From the NCBI GenBank assembly GCA_019155205.2, contig JAHNZQ020000308.1, positions 5,791,798 to 5,855,797 on the forward strand: DNA of 64,000 nucleotides, in the 5' to 3' direction. A program made the position numbers and the translations under genes. Position 1 is the stretch's first letter. The number at the start of each line of letters is the position of its first letter. The notes below the pieces were generated by a model, which was not told where the DNA came from, did no database searches, and saw nothing but the letters and a program-made list of their open reading frames with translations. This DNA comes from Gracilaria vermiculophylla. Taxonomy: Eukaryota > Rhodophyta > Florideophyceae > Gracilariales > Gracilariaceae. This document shows positions 1-11,203 of this stretch, piece by piece.

Positions 1-67
1 TATCATTCATCGAACCTGGTATGCAATTTTTTCTTATATATAGTTCTCATAATGATATATAGTCTTT

Positions 68-122
68 TAGTGTCTATTGCATCGACGTCCTCATATGAGG
101 CCAAAAGGTCTCATATGAGGCC
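68..122. repeat. Left terminal inverted repeat of the piggyBac-type element
   Basis: It contains TAGTGTCTAT followed by two copies of the self-complementary core CTCATATGAG, at 89-102 and 107-122. The same arrangement is found inverted at the right end. Doubled palindromic sites like these are plausible transposase-binding sites, but that is inference. Confidence 0.7.
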
Positions 123-295
123 AATCTTAAACTAAAAATTTCGCAACTTTTTTTTTTCGTCATTTCTTCCCGGTCCATATGAATAGGTCCGTGTAGGGAT
201 GTAGAAGAGCAGCGAAGTCAAACTTGTAAAGAATTGCGAAAGCATTTGACCCTACAAGCGAAAACATATCCACCTCCAGAATCCAGACATCAAAA

Positions 296-2378
296 ATGAC
301 CCACCCAACTGATGCACTTCTCATTCCCGGAAATGACGTTCATTGTCGTGCGTCACTGGCTACGTCAGCCAGTGAGTGTAAGCGACTGTTCGGATCTGCC
401 TGGAAGACTAAAAAACTTTCAGGCACGGTTATTGAAGTCATTGTGTCCGAACTCAATGGCCGTCGTCAGATGTCGGTCACGGCGGATTGGAATATCCAGG
501 ATCGTGTCAAGCCCGTAACGATGAAACTTGTCAATGTCAAGGCAGGAACCGCCCCTGGATTGACAGAAGTCAATTTGGACGAAAATGAAGAACGGATGCC
601 GATTCAAACGATAGCCGAAGTTGACACAGCTGTAGTCACCCCGAGTATCGTTACAACCAGGGAGAATGAGGGCATCGAGATTGAAGGAGATTCGACCACT
701 CACGAACGCACATGGAAACTTGAGAATGTTGCCTACCCGCTGAATGGCCCGGTACCGCCGAAGACGTGGAAGGTGATTGGCCAAGTAGGCGATGTGCTCA
801 CTCATGGAAATTCCCCGCGATTTTTCTCTCCGTATGATTTTTTCATGTACACATTCCCTCTCATGCACCTTTCCGTCATTTTCAGACTGACAAACAGCAA
901 CCTTGAAGAATCAGGATGTCGAAGTGTCACAAGAGGAGAGATTCTATAGTTTTTTCGGGGTGCTGGTCATGATGACAAAGTTCAAAGTTGGAAACAGAAG
1001 AGACTGGAGAACAACGCCTCTGACAAAGTATGGACCGGTCGCAAACTTCGGACGTTTCATGTCACGTGGAAGATTTGACACAATTGTAAGTGCCATAAGG
1101 TTCAGCTCACTATCAGAAGGCTCCGACGAACTCGAGGCTCCTTCCATATGGTCAGTTGTCAATGGCTTCGTTGATGCCATCAATCAGCACCGGGCAATAA
1201 ATGTCACTCCATCAGAACATATATGTGTTGACGAGAGCATGTCTCGCTGGTATGGACTTGGCGGGCACTGGATTGACATCGGACTGCCTCACTACGTGGC
1301 TTTAGATCGCAAACCTGAAAATGGATGCGAAATTTGAACTGCGGCCTGTGTACAAAGCGGTATGATGTTGAGGCTTGAAATCGTTGGTGGAGCAGTCAAA
1401 TCTCAAGTTCTTGCTTTTGAAGATGAATTTAGTACATCAGCAGCAGCTACCCTGCGTCTTGTGAAACCCTGGTTGCGAACGGACAGAGTTGTGTGTGGGG
1501 ATTCTTGGTTTGCATCGGTGTCAACTGCTCAAGTTTTGATGCGATACAAGACACGTTTTATTGGCGTTGTGAAGGGTGGCACACGTCAGTTTCCAATGGC
1601 TTACTTGTCTGCAGTAGAGTTGACTTCTCGCGGTGACCATGTCAGTATGGTTAGCCACAGAGATGGAGATTGCATGAAGTTGCTGGCTCTACTCTGGATG
1701 GACCGCCAGAGAAGATATTTTATTAGTTCATGCTCAGTGACATGTCCCGGTGAGTCCATCGAGCGAACTAGGTGGAGAAAGGAAGACAACGCAACGAAGA
1801 AGGTACAGTTGCATGTGGACATCCCTCAAGTTGCCGAAACCTACTACAAGACCTGTGGCCAAATCGATAGACACAATAGGAACAGGCAAGATTCACTTGA
1901 TTTGGAGAAGAATTATGAACTGAAGACTTGGTCGCTCAGAGTCAACACTACCCTATTGTCTGTTTGTATCGTTGACGCTTGGCTGCTTTACAAACATTCG
2001 ATGGGTCCTCGTAGTTCAATGACACAAGCTATCTTTTACGAGAAGCTTCCCGTTGGGCTTATTGACAACACATTTGACTGCGTTGGAGTGAGGACAGCCA
2101 ATGTTGACCAACCGAGAGACGAGCGCATTCAGGAAGGTGTCAGTAGAATTGGTCTTCATTTAGTCCCTACCAATAAGAAGCGCAAATTGGGAAACGGTTC
2201 AGCCTCCAATGCTACATACCAAGGACGTTGTCGTATCTGCAAAGATTCAAAGTCAAAGTTTTTTTGCTCAGGTTGTCGGGACGAGCGTATTGACAATATG
2301 TATGTCTGTCAACCTGACACAGGTCGTCATTGCTATCGTGACCATCTGCGATCTAGGCACGACATCTCGGACTTCTGA
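296..2378 (+). pseudogene. piggyBac-like transposase, broken by one frameshift and one stop
   Basis: This would encode the DDD-type transposase that cuts and reinserts the element. The first part (296-949, starts with ATG) carries the N-terminal region and runs to the motif leading into the catalytic domain. The frame then shifts by one near 930-945, and the second part runs from there to 2378. A TGA at 1335-1337 interrupts it in frame, with coding resuming directly. The three catalytic aspartates are recognisable: VDESM (Asp codon at 1230), CGDSWF (1500) and GQIDRHNR (1866). The last 50 residues form a Cys/His-rich zinc finger (CRICKDS...FCSGC...YVCQP...HCYRDHLRSRH), as is usual at the C terminus of piggyBac transposases. 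Family assignment is firm; loss of function rests on the two lesions. Confidence 0.88.
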
Positions 2379-2898
2379 AGGCGTAAAATTCTGTCTCTAC
2401 GCATCTGCGTGCCATCTGACAATTTTAATGTCAGTTTAGTTCGCATATTAAATAGAAGTTGAACGGTGCCACCTACCAGATAACCTGCGTCATCAGACAT
2501 GCATTGTTGCTACTAATCTATTTCGTAATTCCCCTTTATAAGATGTCACCTTATACTTTCTTATGTTTAAGTGGGCGTCAAATGACGTACTAAAGACAGT
2601 AGTTTGTCGAACTGGTCGAGTTCCAAGTAAGGAATTTTCGAGTTTCCGGTGGAACCTCAGCGGTGTTGAACCTGCGCATCCATCGCTTCGCAAAGCAGCA
2701 GCCTAACCAGTAGACCACGCTTGCTCGCTGATGATAAAAAAGTTCTACGTTGTATATAAAGTCTAGACGTTACGAGGAAGCAGATGATCTGGACGAAGGA
2801 GCACAAGTCCGTTACAACTGTAGTGTGTTTTGAGTCATATAGCCGGGCTAAGTAGTAAAAAATCCTAAAATTTACCGTTACCTGTCTCATTCCAGCCT
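2379..2898. other. Non-coding 3' part of the piggyBac-type element
   Basis: Between the transposase stop and the right inverted repeat I see only short overlapping frames with no family resemblance. No gene is supported here. Confidence 0.5.
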
Positions 2899-2959
2899 GG
2901 CCTCATATGAGGCCAAGTCCGGCCTCATATGAGGACAGAGGCCTGGAAGATAGACACTA
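2899..2959. repeat. Right terminal inverted repeat of the piggyBac-type element
   Basis: Two copies of the palindromic core at 2899-2914 and 2921-2934, then ATAGACACTA at 2950-2959, mirror the left end in order and spacing. Confidence 0.7.
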
Positions 2960-3110
2960 GAACTTCTAATAGTTTCTATCATAAAGCATATAATACTTCT
3001 ACATAACTTCTTCTATAGAACCTTCTAGAAGTCTCTAGATATTAGCAATTTCTAGTTGCTTCCTAGAAGCTTCTAGAAGCTTCTAAAACAAGCTTCTCTT
3101 TGCGGCTATA
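2960..3110. repeat. AGAAG/CTTCT-rich palindromic stretch, possibly LTR debris
   Basis: The stretch is dense in TAGAAG and its complement and holds AGAAGCTTCTAGAAGCTTCT near 3066-3085, a near-perfect palindrome. Read on the minus strand it begins TGTTTTAGAAGC, which resembles the start (TGTTATAGAAGC) of the LTR of the copia element at 52831-58531. A truncated minus-strand LTR of a related element cut by the piggyBac insertion would explain it, but similarity beyond the first bases is weak. Confidence 0.3.
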
Positions 3111-3452
3111 ATTCTATCATAGAAGAAATCTATTGAAGAGGACAAAGAATGCTTTGGTGTTATTCGTCAACAGTGGATATGGCTGTAACATAACCAGATC
3201 CAGGAAAGTATACTAGTGATGGACAAGCAAATCTATATTGTTACTCGTCACCTTTTCCGAAGCCAACAGTTTATGGTACTGTGCCTCATGGTATTAGACA
3301 CCGGTGTAGGTACCTCCTTTTTGGTGTAATTAGACTTATTCTCGAAATGGCGGTCCCGTGTTTTCTGAGGAACGACAAGTGATCTTTCTGACACGAAAGG
3401 CAACCAGTTATGAACGTTGTGAACTATCGACGCATTCGTTTGGTTGGGATCC

Positions 3453-3727
3453 TTAAGCGTGAAACTCGACTTTATTGTGTGTCAGTCGCTTGGTGCTCCA
3501 GTTATACTGGTATGTGACTCTTGCGATCGATTTGTCGACGGCACTATGCAGCCCCAAAAGGTGTGCTGAATGAAAAGATAGATTTTCTGTTCCCATCGTA
3601 TGCTCCGATATGAAGTCTGCTTCACAGAAGCGGGTGCCGCTTTCTGCTGCGCATGATGCAGACCCGATTCCCGGAAGTCTACGAAGCTTCGCGTAGCTTT
3701 TAAATCCATATACCGGCAGGAACACAA
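3453..3727 (-). pseudogene. Possible degenerate copia-type RNase H fragment
   Basis: Two overlapping minus-strand frames alternate here. One contains a stretch ending FCEADFISEH that resembles the 'S-S-x-E-A-E-y-i' active-site segment of copia RNase H domains, followed further on by weakly similar sequence. Its position just upstream (on the minus strand) of the LTR-like stretch at 2960-3110 would suit the tail of a minus-strand copia element. The similarity is short and frames change, so this is tentative; it could equally be chance. Confidence 0.22.
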
Positions 3728-3729
3728 TC

Positions 3730-5679
3730 CGTTGTGGACGTTAAAACCCTGTTACTTAATTAATGGGTGGTCTAGACTCTTTTCTAATCGTAAAATAAGT
3801 GCCAGTGAACCAAGGCTTACAAGATTCTACCTGTGACGCCGGATACCAGGTTTCAGATTCCGGTTGATAAACTTGGCATCATCCCCCAATTTTCGATGAA
3901 AACCTATTTCATTGGCTCCGTCATCACATACCCGCGTGGAATGCTCTATGCTAATATTATAACGACCGGAACACTCGAAAGTATCGCAATTAACAAGAAC
4001 GCATCAAGAATCGATGCTGTGTCTCACGGTAAGAAGTGATACCTCAAGCCTACGAGCGATAGAATTCAACCAACGCATGGTAAAGAACGAGGAGTGCGAG
4101 GGAATATCGCACAATTACAAGCTTCGCTGCTGTAAACACTAAAAAGAAGATCCAGAAATTTGATCTCGGACATGTTCAGGATTTGCATCGCAAACCTTTC
4201 CGTCTCATGCTGCTTAAATGTATCAAAATTCGAGACGGCTCCCTCGAGGAGATCACTGCAACAAGGCACCGCATCAAGCTACAACTCGGCGTTAGTCCAT
4301 TGACGCAAAACCCCTACAGGGCAGATCATATGGAACAGTATGAAAGTCAGTCCTAAGTAAAAGTGATGCTCCACACAGGAGAAGGTGCGTCCCATTGGTC
4401 TGAACAGGCATTTTTCGTTGTAATAGCCCTGAAGATGGACAAAACGTAGAGGTTTTGCGTCAAATACCAGCGGCCCAAGGACGTGAACGTACTTGATGCG
4501 TACCCCATATACCGTATGGGCTAGTGTGCTGACTCGTTTAAGAGCGTCACCGTATACACGGCGTTAAATGCAAACTAAGGAGATTGAAAAGCCTTCCTTT
4601 GGGAAGAGGATCGCAAAACAATCGCGTTTCTACACCATTCTGGCTCTTGCCGCTTCCGGTATATGCTTTCTGGGTTTAATAGCGCACACGATACGTTTCG
4701 GCGGGCTCTTGACATACTGTTTTCCAGCATCAAATGGCAGACGTGTCTCGTATACCCGGATGGTATTACAAATCTCCCAGATAATCTACACGTCTATTTG
4801 TATCCATTAGTGGGAAGTCATGAGTATATAATGGGATGATGGCACTAACCTCATATTGAGAAAGTGCGAATTCTTCACATATACCGTAAAGCATCTGCAG
4901 CACGTTAGTCGTCCTAGACGCTGCCCAATTGAGGGAGCTCCCATCAAATAAATTTCTTGCGTTCATTCTACTCCATCGCATCATCGAATCATTGTCTCCA
5001 TTTTTTTCGGTTTAAAGCAGGTCAGAAATAGTAAAACATTTGTTCTTATAAATTAAAGATAGTGTAAGACAGTAAAATATTATACTTCCAATTTACTTAA
5101 TGATTTTCTAAAACAGAAGTTTAGTATAAAATTTCCAATTCTTTTTGCTTTATGACCTCTAGCAACAAGTCAAAAATTTTATAGTATAGTTTGCGATTAT
5201 ATGCTTCCAGAATAGTCGACCAAGCAACCCGTAGAGATTCAATCAATCCCTCCTTGTTCTTAAATTGGCGGTTTTTAGTGTACATAGCCCTTGATGACGT
5301 CCCCCAAATATTTATGGTACTTCTTAAATCTGGTCTTTTGCGGGCCTATCTAAAACCGTTACATGTTCTCCAGAAAACCAGTTTTCATATTTTTTAGATC
5401 TACTCAATAAAAATCCATGTTGATGACAAATTCAAACTTTGTCCAATTTTTCTGGAGCAAACGTCAATAAATCTTCTTTCATAATACTGCTAAAAATGAC
5501 AGGATTTTATATTTTTTTCTACTCAAGAAAATTGTGGAAAGCAATAGTAGGAAATGCATCCCCAAATTATATTGTAACCTTCACTATTAAGACGTTTTTG
5601 AAAAATAAAAATATTTCTATATAAAATAATGTCAGAATTGATATAAACCATCTGTCTCTTTTTGAGAGAACTTTTTTTG
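3730..5679. other. Intergenic, nothing firm
   Basis: Several frames of 60-80 codons exist (for example 3833-4039 and 4568-4810, both plus strand), but none shows a recognisable domain or repeat. From about 5000 the sequence becomes strongly AT-rich. Confidence 0.4.
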
Positions 5680-5680
5680 T

Positions 5681-5756
5681 TGGTTTAAACAGATGAGCTA
5701 TATTCGCTTTACTCTCTTGCGATACAGGGCGTACAGTTCACAATTTGAAGTATCAA
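5681..5756 (+). repeat. Dispersed ~75-bp repeat, copy A
   Basis: This begins GGTTTAAACAGATGAGCTAT, continues with a segment close to CGCTATACTCTCTTG, then GCGTACAGTTCACAATTTGA. Three further copies in the same orientation are at 5911-5986, 27190-27267 and 34780-34857. Near the end all copies contain AGTTCA-n5-TGAACT or a close variant, a short inverted repeat. No known family is recognised. Confidence 0.7.
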
Positions 5757-5910
5757 CATGCTCCCTCGCCTTGTACTTCCTTACAGAACGAGAGCTCAAG
5801 CTTACAGTAGACGCTTTTGACTACTGTTGTACACATGTACAATTTTCAGGCTCAAGTCACTTCTGGGAATTGAACCAAGGGTCCTAGCGTTTAGCTGGGC
5901 CTATAACCTG

Positions 5911-5986
5911 TTGGTTTAAACATATGAACTATATGCGCTATACTCTCTTGTGACACAGGCGTACAGTTCTCAATTTGAACTATAAA
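5911..5986 (+). repeat. Dispersed ~75-bp repeat, copy B
   Basis: Starting at TTGGTTTAAACATATGAACT it follows copy A almost base for base about 230 bp downstream, in direct orientation. The sequence between the two copies (5757-5910) is not repeated elsewhere in the window as far as I can see. Confidence 0.7.
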
Positions 5987-6731
5987 CACTTTTTATCACT
6001 AAAACCCACCTTTTACCAGTTCGGAGCGGTCCATTTTCAATGTTAATTGGCAAAGTTCTCCCCTAAAACTGTATGTTCTTACTTTATCATCAAGTCGGGT
6101 TGCACTTGCTTCAAATCTAAGTATAGAACCTCATATAATATTTTATAAATTCTTCGAACAGTAGTAGGAAGTTTATAGTCCTTTTTTATGCCTTTAGCGG
6201 ATAAATTCTCAAATGTCGCAAGTCGAACGATTGCTCTTGTGACAGTTGAAGAAACGTTTTTATGCTTGGATTGAAATGGTCGTTCCTAAGCAATATGGGG
6301 ACAATTTAAGAAGTTTCAAATAACAAATCGAGAGTATTCCTATGAAATATTGAACCACACATGACATTGTCATGTTGATATGATCATAATTGCTTCATGT
6401 ACTGTTTGCTAATTTAAGTGACATACGTACACGACTGTAATCATGTTTGAGTAATTATTGTGGTTCGAAACTACATGTTAGACGCTGAACTGCAGAAGCC
6501 AAATAAACTGACGACATCAAGCATCAAGCAATTCGGCATCATTCCTACATCTTGTACATTCGCGCAACTCACGCCTGCCGTGCCATTAAGCCTTCGCTCG
6601 TCCATGCGGACCTTAGCGACACACCCTACACTACCGCGCAGCTACGACTGTGGTTCGAACTCCCTGACAATTGATAGTTTTAACTTTTATCGGTCCTTTT
6701 TGACCAACTGTGACAATTATAGCTACGCAAT
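5987..6731. other. AT-rich intergenic stretch
   Basis: I see no supported gene. A plus-strand open frame at 6460-6894 (144 codons, non-ATG start) overlaps the next feature in another frame and has no recognisable domain. Confidence 0.35.
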
Positions 6732-7040
6732 ATGTCCGGCACCAACATTCATTCCGATAATTCTAATCCCACTGAAGTTGGGACTCTGGATCAAAATATT
6801 CTGCACATTACTGCCTAGGTACATTACAAGCAGCCTGCAATTTCCACCCAACAAGCTCACAATCTTGAGCCTTTTTCTGCAAATGCAAGTGTAGCACAAA
6901 AGGCCGCATGCACCGATGTGGTTGAGTTGTACTGCGAAGAAACGCTGGGAGCGTTAAAGGAATCTGGATTCACTAGTGAAGCTCTTTGGATCGCGTGCAC
7001 CGCAGGTCTCACTACTGTGGTAATTCCCTGTACCAATTAA
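6732..7040 (+). pseudogene. Unidentified reading frame interrupted by one TAG
   Basis: From an ATG at 6732 a 103-codon frame runs to TAA at 7038-7040 with a single TAG at 6816-6818. The part after the stop translates to a plausible soluble protein segment (VVELYCEETLGALKES), and codon composition there is less AT-rich than the surroundings. I do not recognise a family. It may be a fragment of a decayed gene or a chance open frame. Confidence 0.2.
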
Positions 7041-8777
7041 CTAACCTAAATCTAATTTCTACCGTTCCTCAATGGTGATGAAGCATACGTGGGCCGAATA
7101 ATGCACCACGCGGCTCAGATAATAAAAAACGAACCCTCTTTAGGAACATCCCTTCGTAAATCCACATGACAATATCAACTTAGGATTGGCTGTACTGGAA
7201 TCATCACAGGAAGTAGCACCGTCGAAGTCAAATAAAGCTTTCAATTACAAGACAATTTCCAATAAAACTGGTGTCGTTTTTACAAAAACCACAAATCGAA
7301 ATCATAACCAAATCTCGAAAATTCACGATAATTTCAAAACCTTCTACTTCAAAAACTTCCACGTTTATATCGGCGGTTTTATGCTTCGGTCGGGGCGGCC
7401 ACAGCGTCCAGAACGATAGCAATGCTTCCAGTGAAAGGAATAGGATGTAGGTAGACGGTAGGGTGAACAAAATTTTACTTGAGATTTAGGAAAGCCTCTG
7501 TTAATCGAAGGCACCACGCTTTTATAAAGACTTTATATTCTCCCCCATGGAAAATCTAGAACGAAGTTGCAAGTTGTCCAGCACAGAAAGCGAAGCTGGA
7601 CAGCTTTCAGATAATTCTAGTGACGTCAATGAATTATTTTTCTACGTCCTACTACACAAATAAAATGTAACTTGCAAACAGGTCGTCACACTTTGGTCCA
7701 CATCTGATTTGGAGTCCATATGAATTCCCTGAAATATGTAATTATCAAACAATTTTCCAAGCACGTATACATATAAAAATATAGAAAAACCATTTGGCGG
7801 TAGAGAAGCATCCGATTTCAGGCCGTAGAATTTAGGTTTTTCACAAAAAGACTATGCCATTCTGCAGTGTTTCCTTAAAAGCGGATTTCTTGTTTAAAAA
7901 CATTCTGGCGCCTTTAGAAAAACGTGAAGTCAGTGAAATTTAAAATATGTTAGAATATTGCTATTGTAGAATCTAGTGTGTCGTTTTGATCGACGTAAAA
8001 GTTGTACTTTTCAATGGAAAAAGAATTCTCAAACTTCATAAAGAGTCTCTTAAATAAGGACCAAATCATGCAAGACATTTTTCCTGAAAGTTCCCTTTTA
8101 CAACTTTTTTAGCGGTAATTAAGGTCAAAAACAAAATACTGCGAGCAAAAAATAAATATCTCCGCATTAACTTTAATTTTTATTTTCTGGATTCAACTGC
8201 AAATGTAACCTTCCATATTAACTGATCTGTTTTCTAGATAAAAATCGTCAATTTAGGAAGCTTTTCCAAGCAATTTTTAAAGGAAAATTATTCGTAGACT
8301 GAAGTTTATGAAGTATTTCGTTTATCAGGTTTATCAGGTTTATAGAAGAAATGGTAAACTGCGAAAGTTTATCTTAACGTTCTAAACATTGGGCTGCAAG
8401 AACGTTCAGAAGCTTGTTTACTACACTTGTTGTAGTCGGTGCTATTTAGAGCAAACGGAATGCGTTCATTTGTTTGTGGTGAAAATGAATATGCCACTAA
8501 CCTCTTTGAAGATCATATGTATACACAAGTTCCAACAGAGAATAAAAAAGCACAAAGGCTGCCTTACCATCACGAATCTTACATTTGATCTTTCAGAATA
8601 CTTGGTAGGCACAATTGTAGTTAGATCGTGTGCATTAATTTGTATAATAATCAAAATTACAAATACAGCTCAATAAGAAAACATGTATCTGGCAACAAAA
8701 CGAATACGCAAAAAAGCAAAAAACGCAAATATCTGTAATATGTGCAAAGAGATCAACATTCTGCATAAGACCTCATG
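7041..8777. other. AT-rich intergenic stretch
   Basis: Frames at 7186-7419 (plus), 8389-8676 (plus) and their minus-strand counterparts are short, low-complexity and without domains. Nothing firm. Confidence 0.4.
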
Positions 8778-8779
8778 TA

Positions 8780-8897
8780 CAGTGCGTTTCAAAAATATAG
8801 GACAGTGCAAAAGCGCGCCAAAATATGGATTTTTGCCTACTGTAGCCACCCCCCATCGTTAAAACCCTCAAAAACGCGTTTCAAAAATATAAGACAC
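8780..8897 (+). repeat. Left end: outer and inner copies of the terminal motif
   Basis: The outer copy begins at 8780 and the inner copy, CGTTTCAAAAATATAAGACA, lies at 8877-8896. Both face the same way, giving a direct repeat within the terminal repeat. Confidence 0.72.
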
Positions 8898-9938
8898 TTC
8901 CAACTCGCGCGTGATTATTTCCACATCATGTTGCTTTCTTTCCTCAAAAAGACACAAGATCTTATGAAGTAAAAGCTTACAACACAGTATTTCAAATAGT
9001 ACCTTAGATCAAGGCCATTGTTCTCATTTTTGTACCAGTTTATTCAATATTTACTGTAATATAAACATAAAGTTTTATTGATAGCTTAATAATGCTCATC
9101 TAAAACAATGAGTATAACTTTTTGCAAGAATATTGTCTTGACAATGTGTTTTGCACTCAAAAACCCATGAAAAGAACGAATCGTTTACAAAAAATGAATA
9201 AAGTGGTAATAAAAAACGCTTCAAAGTTCTTTCGGTTTATAAAACTGAACAACGTTTCCTCTTGAAAGCTGCAAATAAACAACTATTGGTGCCACAGTAT
9301 GCAATGAGCACTGAAAATAAAGTCAGCTGCAAAAAGAATGCATTTGAAAATGAGTAAAACTTTGATTAGGATGAACAACAGTGTTTTACATATTGTTATC
9401 ATAAGCAACAAACATCAAATAAAATTTGAACACAGATAAGTTTTATTAGAGCTCATATTATGCTATGTACTGGATTCTAGATGAAAAAAACTACAAATAA
9501 ATCCTTCTCAGTAAGCATTACAGACTTAAGAAGGCTTTCAAATGCTTTAACACAACGTTTTATAAAAGTTTACATATCTTATCAGAAATGTAAACTGGTT
9601 TTTCATCAAGATAGCGCCGCCGTTTAGTAGTCTATAGCAATGAAAAACGTTCTTCGCTTGCTATAGACTAATGCCACGCAGATATTCACGCGTTAGATTT
9701 ACTTCAACCCTCTTGAAACCGAATAATCTGTACTCGTTAGAATGATTTATGGCCATTACAGGCCATTTTGAACAGGTTTTGATTAAAAGAAAAGTATTGG
9801 AAATAGCGCGAAAACTATGAATATTTTAATTATGGGACGTTAGAAAAACGCGATGCAAAAGCGTTGAATTAGTATTGTTTGGTACACAAAAGCAAAAATC
9901 ATCTACTGAAGAAGGCAAAATGAAGGTTGAAAGGGAAA

Positions 9939-10065
9939 TGTCCTATGATTTTGAAACGGTTTTTTAACTTGAAGTTTTTTGAAAACTAATTTTGGTAGCA
10001 CTACAGTACTAAAAACGATGATTTGCATCAAAATGCCAGGTGTCCTATACTTTTGAAACAGACTG
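9939..10065 (-). repeat. Right end: inner and outer copies of the terminal motif, inverted
   Basis: The inner copy TGTCCTATGATTTTGAAACG lies at 9939-9958 and the outer copy ends at 10065. Inner-to-outer distance is about 106 bp, close to the 97 bp on the left. Confidence 0.7.
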
Positions 10066-10097
10066 TATTGCGGGGAGTTTTTAATCCTTCAATGAGA

Positions 10098-10350
10098 ACA
10101 ATGTGAGAGAAACACTGATGTTTTCTCTGTAACAAGCTCCATTTTTCCTTGTTTGTAAATTTTTGCTTGAAAGCCCTGTTGTTATTACATAACGCTTGGT
10201 GTGTCGACGGGGATCAGGAAATCAGTCGTGGCAATATTATTTCACAAATATCTGCACGATGACAACAATGTTGGAGAAGCACTGTGTTTTGTGAGTGTGA
10301 TGACTACATTTTTCGTTGTTTGCATGTCGTTGCTTGGAAGCTCATTGGTT
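10098..10350 (+). repeat. Diverged tandem duplication
   Basis: Two blocks of about 85 bp, starting near 10098 and 10265, share AACAATGT-GAGAA-CACTG, then ATTTTTC-TTGTTTG, then TTGCTTG-AAGC in the same order. They are clearly related but diverged. Function unknown. Confidence 0.5.
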
Positions 10351-11098
10351 CGAGTTGCTTTTAAATGACGAATCGCAACTAGTCAATGACGAGCATACAA
10401 ATTGAACAGCTTGTCAACAACAGTGTTGTTGGACAAACTGGCCTGATTCTATACCAGTCCCTCGTTTTCGAGAAAAGCTGCATCGATGGAAATCATCTTT
10501 CCTTCAGTGGGATGCCCCCTCTTCACTACTACATTATGTTCATCTCAAGCAGTCAAAAGCATTACAGACAGAATTAGCAAAATACTTTACAGCACAGAAG
10601 AAGCATTGTTTCATACGAGCGTCGTTTTCGGGGTTTTAAATGCGGGACGATGTATCTGTCTTCACAGAATGTACCACAAGGTACCACGGATGAACGGATG
10701 GCTCTCTCCGTTAGAAGAGGCTTTAAGGCGTCGAAAACTATCAAAGAGCGCAAAGCTCGTCCGAATCGTTCCAGATTAATGTTTCATACGTAAAATGTAG
10801 TGAATGATTTTACTGTATCATCACAACGGTTTCACTGAATCCACATTATGAAACTCTTCTTGAATACAGATGTAAACTTTTACACAGTTCTATTGTGGCG
10901 CCACCACTGAGACAGGAGATAATTAGCTCTCTGCTTACCATCGGTTCCATGTTTTCGGCAACGCTTATTTCAGATTTCACGTTTAGTCTGTATCATTACT
11001 ACCAAATTTATGGCACCTATATGACAAGGTGACGCTTGTTTTGGAGGAAAACGTAATAGAAATTCAAAGCCACCTCAAAACAACGACCTCCATCATGC
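10351..11098. other. Region upstream of the subtilase gene
   Basis: Overlapping plus-strand frames at 10386-10577 and 10486-10779 (97 codons) have no recognisable domain. Apart from the TATA-like box near the gene I see nothing firm. Confidence 0.35.
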
Positions 11099-11105
11099 TA
11101 TTTAA
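11099..11105 (+). promoter_or_regulatory. TATA-like box upstream of the subtilase
   Basis: TATTTAA lies 99 bp before the ATG at 11204, in a position suitable for a core promoter. Assignment is by sequence and distance only. Confidence 0.35.
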
Positions 11106-11203
11106 GCTACGCCCGTGACCCAAGAATGCTTCTTGTCTGTCAAAGATTGAAGTGATACATTTCGATTAGTATTGTACCTCAAAAGAAGAGCGTGATTCCC
11201 TAT

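Larger units (their letters stand above)
68..2959 (+). mobile_element. piggyBac-type DNA transposon
   Basis: A transposase related to piggyBac lies between inverted terminal sequences. Each end carries two closely spaced copies of the palindromic core CCTCATATGAGG (89-102 and 107-122 on the left, 2899-2914 and 2921-2934 on the right). Going outward, TAGTGTCTAT at 68-77 is matched inverted at 2950-2959, so the terminal repeat is longer than the palindrome block and may reach further still. I could not find the TTAA duplication that piggyBac elements normally leave, so the exact outer borders are uncertain; the left end may reach close to the start of the window. The transposase is broken, so this copy is not autonomous. 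Confidence 0.75.
8780..10065. mobile_element. Non-coding Tc1/mariner-like element with doubled inverted ends
   Basis: The left end CAGTGCGTTTCAAAAATATA and the right end, read inverted (CAGTCTGTTTCAAAAGTATA), match over about 28 bases and are flanked on both sides by TA (8778-8779 and 10066-10067). TA flanks and CAGT ends are typical of the Tc1/mariner superfamily. A second copy of the same motif lies about 100 bp inside each end. The 1,286-bp length equals a mariner-sized element, yet no frame above about 65 codons survives on either strand, so it is either a fully decayed autonomous copy or a non-autonomous derivative. Confidence 0.72.

Noticed and set aside
5840..5905. tRNA-like sequence on the minus strand (GGTTCAATTCCC near 5864-5875)
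   Set aside because: There is a B-box match, but the T stem has a mismatch and no acceptor, D or anticodon stem can be drawn at normal spacing.
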